Shown: positions 6,088 through 14,217 of the stretch, one piece after another
Layout: each line of letters opens with the position of its first letter
Position numbering within the stretch: position 1 is the stretch's first letter
NCBI GenBank assembly: GCA_937890045.1
Contig: CALBXV010000283.1
Coordinates: 1 to 17,991 of the forward strand
Reading direction: 5' to 3'
DNA from: an uncultured archaeon
GTDB lineage: Archaea > Thermoproteota > Nitrososphaeria > Nitrososphaerales > CALBXV01
DNA: 17,991 nt
The notes under the pieces: model-generated
Told to the model about the DNA's origin: nothing
The model's database searches: none
The model's input: the letters and a program-made list of their open reading frames with translations, nothing else
Translations under genes and position numbers: made by a program

Positions 6088-7653
6088 TTAAGTCCAGATA
6101 GCGTGTGATTCTGGCATCATAAATTCGAAGCCAGCTTCAGTGAGAATCATATCGACTCTCTTGTCGATACCAGAGTTCTCTAGTGTTTGAACTCCCACGT
6201 AGATCGAAGTATCACGATTAACGCCATTACCGACCAATGGACGGTATTTGACATTATTCAAATTGACACCAAGAATCTTGACGGGAGAACCATCGAGAGC
6301 AATACAACGAGTCACATTAATGTCACCGTAGACAGTACTAATAGTAGTCATGTCTAATCCCATAACCTTCTTGCGACCTGTTACAGCTAGGTCTGCACCG
6401 AAAAGTTGCGTATCGGCTTGCGATTCTTTAGCAACTTGTCCGATTTGGATATTCTGTTTAAAATATCCACCTAGTTTGTGTAACCAGTTGTAAACTGCCG
6501 TATCACAAAAGAAAACGGTTGCCTTGTCCTGATTGTAACGCGGGTCTTGGTATTTGGACATATCATCCAAGAAGTCGTCTGCTGTTTTACTAGTAGACCA
6601 CGAGAATGTATTCCCAAATTGCATCACATAATCAACTGCGCCCTGAGTGTGTGCGACGGAATCGGATGAACCCTGTTTACTGAACAAGCCTGCTTGTTCT
6701 AAGTCCCATTTGTGTTCAATCAATTTGTCTTTCCAAACACGTGCCCATTCGTTAGGCTCATATTTCAGAACCGTAGCACGGGCTGTGTTTGTCATTCCAA
6801 ACTCATTACGGAAGATTTGTGTCTGCCCATAACCAGTACTGTAAGGACTGTCTTTCCACGTTTTCCCAAGTAATCCAGATCCTTCTTCATAAGAATTACC
6901 AACAACGTATGACCTCTGTCCTTCTAGCTGGCTATGAATTTCCCTATCGTACACTTCACAAATAGGAACATTACTAGAACTAAAAGAACCAAGCTCTGAA
7001 TCAGATGAAGAGCGAAGAAGTTTACCCGTTACCTTTTTTACTTCCGCAGTGGCGCTTCCACCACCACCTGAAAGATCAGCTGCGGATTGAGCCGCAACCT
7101 CTGTAACACGCATGAGAAGGTAATCACTAATAACACCCCCCGCTTCTGCGGACGTATTGATTCGGACTATTTGATTGACTTGGAAAAACTCAGGGGCTGT
7201 CCCCGTGTCTCCTACGGCAATCTTCGTATTTGCATTGTTGTAGACATTCTGGATATTACCAGCTGATTCATAATCGGCTGCCATATATACGGCTACTTCT
7301 GCGCCCGCTGCAATAGCATCGTTAGAAGTATCATGTAATGTGGCATTGTTATGAACAGCGGCACTACCATTATGGTATCCTACAACATAAGCATAACGCT
7401 TCATCCATGACTGGCGTTTTTCCGTGAATTTAAATTCAGGATCATCCGTAGGCTTCTTAGCGATTTGGGAGACTAACCGAAAAAACGGGGTCTGAGCAAT
7501 CGATAGTTCTGAAAATCTCTCAGAAAAATCATATCGTCTGCGTAAATCGCCAGTGCTAAGAGATGAACCTTGTGAGGCTCCATAGCCTTCACTTAAACCC
7601 GTAGAAGTAGCCAGAAAAAGAGGCGTCGTGCTTGGATAGCTTGTATCTGCCAT
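6088..7653 (-). CDS. Major capsid protein (521 aa)
   Basis: Forms the icosahedral head shell. Evidence: position directly after portal and scaffold, a length usual for a large HK97-fold coat protein, and an N-terminal region (residues about 38-95: YDFSERFSELSIAQTPFFRL, then KPTDDPEFKFTEKRQSWMKR) that I recognise from coat proteins of marine phages related to the SU10-type capsid family. Residues 270-340 and the segment from about 360 (DPRYNQDKATVFFCDTAVYN) contain a mixed alpha/beta pattern compatible with the P and A domains. AGGAG at 9 nt supports the start. It is followed by a hairpin that may limit read-through. The identity as coat protein is firm by context; the subfamily is recalled, not tested. 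Confidence 0.85.
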   Translation of the reverse strand: MADTSYPSTTPLFLATSTGLSEGYGASQGSSLSTGDLRRRYDFSERFSELSIAQTPFFRLVSQIAKKPTDDPEFKFTEKRQSWMKRYAYVVGYHNGSAAVHNNATLHDTSNDAIAAGAEVAVYMAADYESAGNIQNVYNNANTKIAVGDTGTAPEFFQVNQIVRINTSAEAGGVISDYLLMRVTEVAAQSAADLSGGGGSATAEVKKVTGKLLRSSSDSELGSFSSSNVPICEVYDREIHSQLEGQRSYVVGNSYEEGSGLLGKTWKDSPYSTGYGQTQIFRNEFGMTNTARATVLKYEPNEWARVWKDKLIEHKWDLEQAGLFSKQGSSDSVAHTQGAVDYVMQFGNTFSWSTSKTADDFLDDMSKYQDPRYNQDKATVFFCDTAVYNWLHKLGGYFKQNIQIGQVAKESQADTQLFGADLAVTGRKKVMGLDMTTISTVYGDINVTRCIALDGSPVKILGVNLNNVKYRPLVGNGVNRDTSIYVGVQTLENSGIDKRVDMILTEAGFEFMMPESHAIWT

Positions 7654-7680
7654 TTTTCTAAACTCCTATGTTTAGTTAGT

Positions 7681-8553
7681 TCACATTAACTCTGCTAGCC
7701 CGGCTCCTTCACTTAGCAACTTATCAAAGATAAGATCATCGGTTGATTTTTCTTCACGATGTGTATTACCAGTGGATGCAACGCTTGTAGGCATAGACCT
7801 TACATTCTTCATTTGTTGAATTACCTCTTCCCTCGCTCCATCGGCTACTCTCGTATCCCTCTGGTCCCGATTCTTGAGATAATGAACATCTTCCAAAGTC
7901 AGTCTATGTTCTTTTGCGTAATCCATCAATTCAGCATAATCCTCATTAGACACATTGAATTTCTCCTTAAAGGAGTTTTCCTCTGATGCCTTACGAGCAT
8001 TTTCTGATTGATGTTTAGCAAAATCATTTAACCTCTTTTGCACCACACCATCTACAGTCGCATTAAACAACTTCGCAGATGATGAATCTGGGTCAGACAA
8101 AGCATCGTCATAATCAAAGACAAAATCCTCATCTAATCCAAGTTGCTCCTTGATATTCTTAGGAGCTGAGCCTCCACCCTCAAAATAACCTCTCACATGA
8201 GAAATTAAATTAGGGTCTTCCTTCATAGCATCTAAAATAGGCATATATGGTTCTATCTCTTTCAAACGATTGTTAAGTCGTTTTGCTTCGCGAGAAGAAT
8301 CACTGTACCTTTTTTCTAGATTCGCCACCCCCTCATCGGGAGAGACATTTCGCTCTGCAACAGAGTTCCCCTGTGGGGAAGTTGACTCTTGCGATTGAGC
8401 TTCTACTGTAGGCTGGTCTAGCGTTTCACCCATAACTTGTCGATCAAGCTGAGAGAAAAAATTCTCTGTATCAGCCAGTGAATCATCAGGGGCTACTGCA
8501 GATTCCTTTTCTGAATCATCTGCGAGTAGGTTTTCCTGGTTCTGTTCACTCAT
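7681..8553 (-). CDS. Capsid scaffolding protein (290 aa)
   Basis: Acts inside the procapsid to template shell assembly and then leaves. It is highly charged, with an acidic disordered N-terminus (residues 1-75, rich in Glu, Asp, Ser, Gln), a helical coiled-coil-like part (residues 76-110, LEKRYSDSSREAKRLNNRLK), an acidic middle with FVFDYDDALSDPDSS, a helical C-terminal half and a final LIFDKLLSEGAGLAELM. Length is close to P22 scaffold (303 aa). It lies between portal and capsid, the classical position, and AAGGAG stands 6 nt before the ATG. No serine protease motif is seen, so it appears to be scaffold only, without a fused maturation protease. Confidence 0.8.
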   Translation of the reverse strand: MSEQNQENLLADDSEKESAVAPDDSLADTENFFSQLDRQVMGETLDQPTVEAQSQESTSPQGNSVAERNVSPDEGVANLEKRYSDSSREAKRLNNRLKEIEPYMPILDAMKEDPNLISHVRGYFEGGGSAPKNIKEQLGLDEDFVFDYDDALSDPDSSSAKLFNATVDGVVQKRLNDFAKHQSENARKASEENSFKEKFNVSNEDYAELMDYAKEHRLTLEDVHYLKNRDQRDTRVADGAREEVIQQMKNVRSMPTSVASTGNTHREEKSTDDLIFDKLLSEGAGLAELM

Positions 8554-8577
8554 GTTGTACTCCTTCTAATTTAATCA

Positions 8578-10824
8578 TTAACTCCTGTCACTTGCAACAC
8601 TCTTTTTGTCAAGTTTCATTTCCTTCTTTGCTAAGTCTGCTTCGCCTTTCATCATGCGTTGCAGAAGTTTTTGCTCGGCTTGTGTTTGTGTTATTTCTTT
8701 ATTCACAACTTTCTCGCCTTGACTAATTTTTTCACGTATGCCTGCTTGTACTACTTGACGTTCAAGAGTTTCAATTGTTCCATCTCTATCGTCTATCGCC
8801 TCTTCCATCTGAGATATTTGTTCCTGCATTTGTGCGTACATACTCTTTCTCTGTATAATTGCTTTCTTATTTCTAATATCTGTCTCAGACAACATCGCAA
8901 TATCATCAATAAGCCCAGCCTGGAACCACTTGAAATACTCATCCATTAATGCCCATCGGTTCACAGGTTGCGTTGAGCCAGCAACAATGCGTATGTCAAA
9001 CCTTGCGGATTGGTAGTCATTCCACCTTTTTATAACTTCACCAAAATTATTGTATATAGGTATATTAATTGATGCTTCTTGTACTTCACCCTCTGATGCT
9101 CCCGCTTCTGGTTGAACAATACGAAATACTTTTTGGGCGCTATAAGTAAACTGAGCAATCTCCTTGAATACTTTTCCAATCTGTTCAAGAGCGGGTTCTA
9201 CTACATTATTAACCCACTGTCGTATCCTACGAGTTCCATATTCATCAAGGGCTAACATTCCTCTATAGGTTTCGTGTTGAGGTTCTCCTACCCCTTGCAT
9301 CTGAGAAGCTACGCCACTAATATATTCTATATCTTCTTTTCCCTCCTGTGTGATAGTATAGAATGCATTGTTAATCGGAAGAGGTTGGACGGCCGTTGGA
9401 ATTTCAAATCCTTGTCTAAATTTTAAAAGAGCACCAGGTGAACTAGAATACTTCTCCCATTCTTCCTCGTCAATGCTACCTTCTGTGTATAACCATCTTA
9501 GGTTAGAAGCAAGATTAGCATTATGAAGCATTATCTGATGAGCCTTATTTATCTCTCTTTGCTTACCTATCATTGGAACAACAGCCCCAATTGGGTAAGG
9601 AGTCCCTGTAAAATTATACATCACAGGAATAATAGGATACTCACTCAATGGAAGTTCCGTTTCATATAAATACATATCTCCAGCCGATGCACAAACTTTT
9701 ACCTTTGTTTTAAAGAAATCAATTGCTTCGACAACGCTAGCAGCGTATTCTTTATCTTTCATCAGGTCATCAAAAACAGACTTTTCCATCACAACTTGCA
9801 CAGTCTTAGTTTTAGCTTCGACAAGTTTAGCCTCAAGGATTGCTTCCCGCTCTTCCATCTTTGCACTAGCTTCCATTTCAGCTTTTTGCATTTCTACTTC
9901 CATTCTCTCAGGGAGCATCTCTCCTTCTTGAACTAACTGAGAAAATTCTACTTCTCTCTCTTTCAGAGAAACTTCTATATCCTTTGCAATAAGTTCTGCT
10001 TCTTGACGAGCCTCATCTCTTATAATTTGAAGTTCCTGTGCAGAGGGAGGTTGACGAATCCATGCATTTATGTAGGGAACTCTCTCTTTCGTGTATACTT
10101 CGTAATAATCTAAAATCTCATCCTGCTCTCCTTCAAGAGTATAAGCCTCATTTTCTACATCTCCTGGCTGGATAGTCTCCGAGTCATGAACATCCCTCAT
10201 TGAATACTGTTTACTTTCTGTTGAACCAGTCGCTCTTACAATCTTCCTTTTCATCGCAGGCATCATACTAATAAGAGATGATTTACTAAGATTCTTCTGG
10301 ACTATAATATAATTCGCATCACGGAATAGAAAATCTCTACTCATTGGATCAACATATACATCATAGGGATCAATTGAACGAAAGACTACTTCTCCCACAC
10401 CTCTATCTGCATCAGGATCAACATCAACTCTGAATATACCAATACCCTTAACAAGAGAATCTTGAATTACACCACCAAATAAACTCTTACCATTTGATAG
10501 GTGCCAGCAATATTCTGAAATCATACTATGAACGTGAGCTATATCAGAATCGCTTCCTTCTGCTCCTATTGCCTGCCACCTGGGGTTATTTGCAGTTACA
10601 AAGTATTTCATAATATCAATAGCTGGAGTAATTCTATTGATAATAAAATCTGGCATTCCACCCTCACGTAAGTCTTCTTTCTCCTGGGCAGAGAGTTGTT
10701 CATTCAAATAGAAATCCATACTCTTCTGAGAATCAGTAAACCACTTCTTCCTGTAATAGTTGTTAGCCTTACCAAAGAGTTGCTTATTTATCTCAGCTTT
10801 ATTTGGTCTTCCTCTTCTTGCCAC
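8578..10824 (-). CDS. Portal protein (748 aa, GTG start)
   Basis: Twelve-fold ring through which DNA enters and leaves the head. Residues 20-170 show the usual portal opening: a helical region with QKSMDFYLNE, then MPDFIINRITPAIDIMKYFV, DSLVKGIGIFRVDVDPD and FRSIDPYDVYVDPMSRDF. Residues 395-440 (YPIIPVMYNFTGTPYPIGAV and onward) belong to the stem/clip side. Residues about 260-350 form a Glu/Lys/Gln-rich coiled coil inserted within the domain, and residues 680-735 form a second helical coil at the C-terminus, reminiscent of the P22 barrel. The size matches P22-like portals (about 725 aa). The start is GTG at 10824, preceded by TAAGGA overlapping the stop of the upstream gene; no better ATG exists. 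Confidence 0.9.
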   Translation of the reverse strand: MARRGRPNKAEINKQLFGKANNYYRKKWFTDSQKSMDFYLNEQLSAQEKEDLREGGMPDFIINRITPAIDIMKYFVTANNPRWQAIGAEGSDSDIAHVHSMISEYCWHLSNGKSLFGGVIQDSLVKGIGIFRVDVDPDADRGVGEVVFRSIDPYDVYVDPMSRDFLFRDANYIIVQKNLSKSSLISMMPAMKRKIVRATGSTESKQYSMRDVHDSETIQPGDVENEAYTLEGEQDEILDYYEVYTKERVPYINAWIRQPPSAQELQIIRDEARQEAELIAKDIEVSLKEREVEFSQLVQEGEMLPERMEVEMQKAEMEASAKMEEREAILEAKLVEAKTKTVQVVMEKSVFDDLMKDKEYAASVVEAIDFFKTKVKVCASAGDMYLYETELPLSEYPIIPVMYNFTGTPYPIGAVVPMIGKQREINKAHQIMLHNANLASNLRWLYTEGSIDEEEWEKYSSSPGALLKFRQGFEIPTAVQPLPINNAFYTITQEGKEDIEYISGVASQMQGVGEPQHETYRGMLALDEYGTRRIRQWVNNVVEPALEQIGKVFKEIAQFTYSAQKVFRIVQPEAGASEGEVQEASINIPIYNNFGEVIKRWNDYQSARFDIRIVAGSTQPVNRWALMDEYFKWFQAGLIDDIAMLSETDIRNKKAIIQRKSMYAQMQEQISQMEEAIDDRDGTIETLERQVVQAGIREKISQGEKVVNKEITQTQAEQKLLQRMMKGEADLAKKEMKLDKKSVASDRS

Positions 10825-10836
10825 GCTTACGTTTCC

Positions 10837-11718
10837 TTAGTTCCTATGTACCTTTTTCAAAAAAGCCACTGGAAGTCCTTCATCAAATAGAAAAGTCCCT
10901 TCATATGCTCCACCTATTGCATCTGATGTCTTGCCATACTTTTCTACCCAGCTTTGAGGCACTTGAAATTCTAAAACATGTTGCCCTGCTCTATTTTCAT
11001 ATTTTGCCTGACGTTTTATAGATGCTATATTATCCATCTGCTCTTTAATAGCTTTATTAAAATCTTTTTTATTCCAATGTGGATTATTTGGGTATATCAT
11101 CATATCATGTTTATCATAATATGCTTTTTCTTTTTTCATAAACTTTAATATACGCTTCGCATTAATAGAGAAAAATCCCCCTTCTGCCCTTCCTGCCGCA
11201 TAAACGGGGTCGGTTGAAACAAACAATGACTTAGACGGAGCTGTTTTATGTGCTACGCTTACAGTGTGACCACCAACAGTCTCCGGACCTACAAATCTTC
11301 TATTTTTAACCATTTCCTTTGGTGCCCATTTCCGATTCCCCCTATATAAAGTAATCATCTTTTCACCAGAGTCTTTTGCAATCTTAGCAGCTCTTCTACC
11401 TGAAACCATTTGACCTATGATTGGGATAGCTGCTGCCATTGACCATGCAGCTTCTCCAAGCTCACCTTCTAATGCATATAAAGTAGCATCTGCTAAATCT
11501 GCAATATTTCCATAAGCGGGGGACATACCAGCAGCCATTAATGCATTATGAATTGACTTAGTACTTTTTTCTACTTTAGGCTGAGACATATCGGATATAT
11601 TTACATAAGACTTATCAGCAACAGCTTCCATCATATTAAATACTTTATCATTTCGGATAGCCATTAATTCAATAGTGTCTCTACGCGACAGATTAGCCTT
11701 TTCTTTATTAGCTGCCAT
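10837..11718 (-). CDS. Putative ADP-ribosyltransferase-like effector with hydrophobic pre-toxin-like segment (293 aa)
   Basis: Residues 64-115 (GMSPAYGNIADLADATLYAL, then EGELGEAAWSMAAAIPIIGQ) closely resemble the hydrophobic pre-toxin segment found before toxin domains of polymorphic toxins (pattern: P-x-x-G-x-x-A-D-L-A-x-A...G...A...S..A.IP..GQ). The C-terminal domain follows with MITLYRG (Arg126), SLFVSTD (residues 164-170) and, at the end, EGTFLFDEGLPVAFLKKV (Glu280). An Arg, a Ser-Thr-x motif and a late Glu in this order is the signature layout of R-S-E type ADP-ribosyltransferases, and EGxxxFxxGLP-like endings occur in that fold. It sits between endolysin and portal, where phages often place virion-associated effectors. 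AGAGGAATAATA supports the start. No immunity gene is evident. The enzymatic call is a pattern-level inference. Confidence 0.55.
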   Translation of the reverse strand: MAANKEKANLSRRDTIELMAIRNDKVFNMMEAVADKSYVNISDMSQPKVEKSTKSIHNALMAAGMSPAYGNIADLADATLYALEGELGEAAWSMAAAIPIIGQMVSGRRAAKIAKDSGEKMITLYRGNRKWAPKEMVKNRRFVGPETVGGHTVSVAHKTAPSKSLFVSTDPVYAAGRAEGGFFSINAKRILKFMKKEKAYYDKHDMMIYPNNPHWNKKDFNKAIKEQMDNIASIKRQAKYENRAGQHVLEFQVPQSWVEKYGKTSDAIGGAYEGTFLFDEGLPVAFLKKVHRN

Positions 11719-11720
11719 TA

Positions 11721-12131
11721 TTATTCCTCTACTAATTCAAAGTGAACTAAATCATCGAACCTGTTGTCTTTAACTTCGGTGTCCATATCCCAGTCCCCTC
11801 CCCAGCGGAGCTTTAAGGTTGGCATCTTTTCTTCAAGCTTAGTTGCCATCCCCATTACAAACCCACTAAAGTAGTGAAACCTATCACGGTCTTTCCAATC
11901 TACAGGGTAAGGAGCCACATCCACAGCCCTCGAAGGATTAGAATTGTGCTTTCCTTTGGGAAACCGAAGTTTGCTCCGCCCAGCGTCATATGCTTGATTT
12001 TGCTCCGCTTCACCTCTGTGTCCTTGTATAACTGTGCAATCGAAATATTTAACTACTTCCTTAAATAACTTTTGCAACCTTATATCACAAGTTGCTAATC
12101 TTGATTTTGACCTCTTGCCAAATCGGGGCAT
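11721..12131 (-). CDS. M15-family peptidase endolysin (136 aa)
   Basis: A small peptidoglycan peptidase of the L-alanyl-D-glutamate / D-alanyl-D-alanine (M15) type, predicted to cleave the peptide stem of murein at lysis. Zinc ligand positions are visible: His62 in GKHNSNPSRAVDV with Asp71, and His130 in DLVHFEL; the WGGDWD motif at residues 110-115 and Arg39 in QGHRG are typical of this family. Length is right for a single-domain phage enzyme, and no cell-wall binding domain, signal peptide or membrane segment is present, so a separate holin would be required; none is seen in this window. It is encoded inside the packaging block, one nucleotide from its upstream neighbour. The start has a weak GAAGAGAT site. 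Confidence 0.85.
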   Translation of the reverse strand: MPRFGKRSKSRLATCDIRLQKLFKEVVKYFDCTVIQGHRGEAEQNQAYDAGRSKLRFPKGKHNSNPSRAVDVAPYPVDWKDRDRFHYFSGFVMGMATKLEEKMPTLKLRWGGDWDMDTEVKDNRFDDLVHFELVEE

Positions 12132-12132
12132 A

Positions 12133-12456
12133 CTAATATCTCTTCATAGTATCTATAATAGCATCTTCTACTTTAGGCTGTGAATACTTTTTGTAATCCT
12201 TGCCGTACTTGATATAGTTCGGCCAGTCTTCATCAGACATATGAGGAGCTCCAATAGTTGATCGAAATATTTGCCCTGAAGTATAATCCTTAGAAAGCAG
12301 GTCTCGGTAAACTGAATCAGCCACTACAGTCTCTTTATCCCATATATCATTTATATCTCCCTGGTAAAGATTTACGTCAGAGAGTTTTTGCTTATATGTT
12401 TTCAAACCCGATATTTTCTTTCCTAGAGTAGGACCTTGTTGTTTTTTTTGTGCCAT
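12133..12456 (-). CDS. Uncharacterised protein (107 aa)
   Basis: Not recognised. It is soluble, charged and rich in Lys, Asp and Tyr, with a basic N-terminus (MAQKKQQGPTLGKK) and many aromatic residues (DINDIWDKE, YRDLLSKDYTSGQIF, DWPNYIKYGKDYKKYSQP), ending in AIIDTMKRY. No membrane segment, so it is not a holin. The start ATG overlaps the terminase stop as TAATG and lacks a clear ribosome binding site, so it is translated by coupling to TerL. The phrase SQPKVEDAI also resembles MSQPKVEKS near the N-terminus of the ART-like protein two genes downstream (residues 44-52), a small shared motif that may be coincidence. Location suggests a packaging or head-related role. Confidence 0.6.
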   Translation of the reverse strand: MAQKKQQGPTLGKKISGLKTYKQKLSDVNLYQGDINDIWDKETVVADSVYRDLLSKDYTSGQIFRSTIGAPHMSDEDWPNYIKYGKDYKKYSQPKVEDAIIDTMKRY

Positions 12457-14024
12457 TATGCTACTATCCAGTTTTTAGCTTTACGTTTAGGCTTGTACCA
12501 TTGAGGTTTCTTTCCATCACTAAGTTTGTAATTAGGTGGGAATGCATGAAGGTTCGCATAATATAAACTCTCAATAGTATCATCATGAGCCATCCTTGGG
12601 CCGAATGTAAGTATTTCATTTATTAAATCAAACATATTTTCGCGGAAAAACATCGCTCCAACAGAGAAAATACCACTTAATCCGCTGTAAATCCTATTTC
12701 TCTTCTGTGTTCCGCCTGGTTTTTGTGGTATAACCGCTATATCAAAGCGATTAATTCGCCGCCTTTCGTCATTTAATGCCTGGAATATGCTCCTATTCAT
12801 CGCTACATCCTCAACAGTCGCACTTGTACACTTATATTTGTCATACAGTTCTATTATGTAATCTACTACGCCCTTCTTATCAAGTATGTTCCCATCCTTA
12901 TCCTTCGCTCCAATTGTGGGAATTGAGCGGTGCCTCTCATATTCAAGGACTCTTCTATTGTTGTTATGGTCAACAGCTATTACCATTATCACGCTAAAAT
13001 CAGATTCCTTAGTATCAATGTCGGTAGCGGGATCGCACCCAATGAATGTATTCACAGGTACTTTCTCTTCATCTACCATTATGAAATTACTATCATCCTC
13101 TTGGAGATAATATCCTTCCCAATATTTTATATGCTGCCTTGTCCACACCGCATCCTCAGCGGATTGGACTTCCATCATATATTCCTGATAGAACTTAGAA
13201 GCAGTTCCAGAGTCCCTATAGAACTTCTTCTTCTCATCCAATTTATTTAAAGGAAACCAACTGGGCCACAAAGCAGTCCCATCGGGTTTAATAGCTTTAT
13301 AGGTTATCAACTTCCATGCAAAATCTTCTTTATTCTTCTCACTACGCGCATGATTGATGAGAAGGTTATTGATAAAACTGTCATAATGCACAGGAGTCCC
13401 ATTAACACGGAGACGCCCAGTATGTGGCTCAATAGCAGGATAAACAACAGCAGTGACGAGGTTAGCATTCTTAGACCTTGCATCAGCGGTAATAGTATTT
13501 TGTTCATGCTCGAAATCATCAAGGCATATAAGGTCGTACCGCTTATGGAGTTTCGCCCCTCCCCTGATTCCTGAGACATTTGATTTTGATATGAGTTTAC
13601 ATCCATTACTTAATTCAATATCCTCCTCTGTCCACTTTCTTCCTTTCAAGTCCCCAAAATAATACTTCACCCTATCATTGTATTCAAAATGGTACTTAAT
13701 GTAATCCATGTTCCCAACACTTAGTTTTTGAGTCGCAGCCACCCATGCATAGAAAAACATATCATCCTTTGGGCAGAAACTGAAATCTTTTATTATACTT
13801 GCCTTCGTGAGAACGGTTTTACCATGTCCCCTCGGTAGGACTATTGCTAATTGCTTCACATCCATATTATCTATTGCATCCGCCATCTCAAAATGGAACG
13901 GGGGCGTTTCACTCCTCATGAAATCATCAGGGAGGAACAACTTCCCAAATGCTATGAGATCATTTCTTGCTAGCTGAAGTGCTTCTTCTGCGGCGTTTAC
14001 GTTTTGGCTGTTTAGGTTTGCCAT
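12456..14024 (-). CDS. terL: Terminase large subunit (522 aa)
   Basis: ATP-driven DNA translocase and headful nuclease of the packaging motor. ATPase part: Walker A LPRGHGKT at residues 63-70, Walker B LICLDD at 165-170 followed by FEHE, and the coupling-type motif VNGTPV at 207-212. Nuclease part (RNase H fold): GCDPATD with Asp331, VEDVAMN with Glu405/Asp406, and AHDDTIESL with Asp481/Asp482. All expected acidic residues are present, so the protein looks active. Its length is typical. The ATG lies inside the end of the upstream 85-aa gene (65-nt overlap), with AAAGGAA only about 2 nt away, an unusually tight ribosome binding site; no better start exists because a stop precedes it in frame. 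The stop overlaps the next ATG. Confidence 0.95.
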   Translation of the reverse strand: MANLNSQNVNAAEEALQLARNDLIAFGKLFLPDDFMRSETPPFHFEMADAIDNMDVKQLAIVLPRGHGKTVLTKASIIKDFSFCPKDDMFFYAWVAATQKLSVGNMDYIKYHFEYNDRVKYYFGDLKGRKWTEEDIELSNGCKLISKSNVSGIRGGAKLHKRYDLICLDDFEHEQNTITADARSKNANLVTAVVYPAIEPHTGRLRVNGTPVHYDSFINNLLINHARSEKNKEDFAWKLITYKAIKPDGTALWPSWFPLNKLDEKKKFYRDSGTASKFYQEYMMEVQSAEDAVWTRQHIKYWEGYYLQEDDSNFIMVDEEKVPVNTFIGCDPATDIDTKESDFSVIMVIAVDHNNNRRVLEYERHRSIPTIGAKDKDGNILDKKGVVDYIIELYDKYKCTSATVEDVAMNRSIFQALNDERRRINRFDIAVIPQKPGGTQKRNRIYSGLSGIFSVGAMFFRENMFDLINEILTFGPRMAHDDTIESLYYANLHAFPPNYKLSDGKKPQWYKPKRKAKNWIVA

Positions 14025-14217
14025 CTTCCTTTGGCGTTGCGTTCATAAATTTAGCAAGAGCATCTCCGTCTTTCTTCATATCAATATACTTAGCAAACAC
14101 ATCATCAATCAACAAGATATGCCTATACATCATTTCCATAGCATTATCATGTTCTTTGAGTGCCCTTACTATATCAGACTTCGTAACCGATTTTCTATTT
14201 GGATGATTGGATGCCAT
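13960..14217 (-). CDS. Small basic protein before TerL (85 aa)
   Basis: I choose the ATG at 14217, giving MASNHPNRK, over one five codons upstream, because GGGAGAAC stands at proper distance and this ATG overlaps the phosphoesterase stop as TAATG. The protein has a helical middle (KSDIVRALKEHDNAMEMMYR) and a very basic tail (KPKQPKRKRRRRSTSASKK), which suggests nucleic-acid or polyphosphate contact. It is wedged between the phosphoesterase and TerL and overlaps the terL start by 65 nt, so it may affect terminase translation or work with packaging. No family recognised; it is too short and too simple to be TerS, for which a better candidate lies upstream. Confidence 0.7.
   Translation of the reverse strand: MASNHPNRKSVTKSDIVRALKEHDNAMEMMYRHILLIDDVFAKYIDMKKDGDALAKFMNATPKEDGKPKQPKRKRRRRSTSASKK

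Noticed and set aside
13307..13606. A 99-aa minus-strand frame inside terL, with hydrophobic C-terminal half
   Set aside because: Looks holin-like at first (LLLFILLLSHILGVSVLMGL), but it lies wholly inside conserved terminase codons including the Walker B region, and I see no ribosome binding site. A nested holin is not excluded but is not supported.
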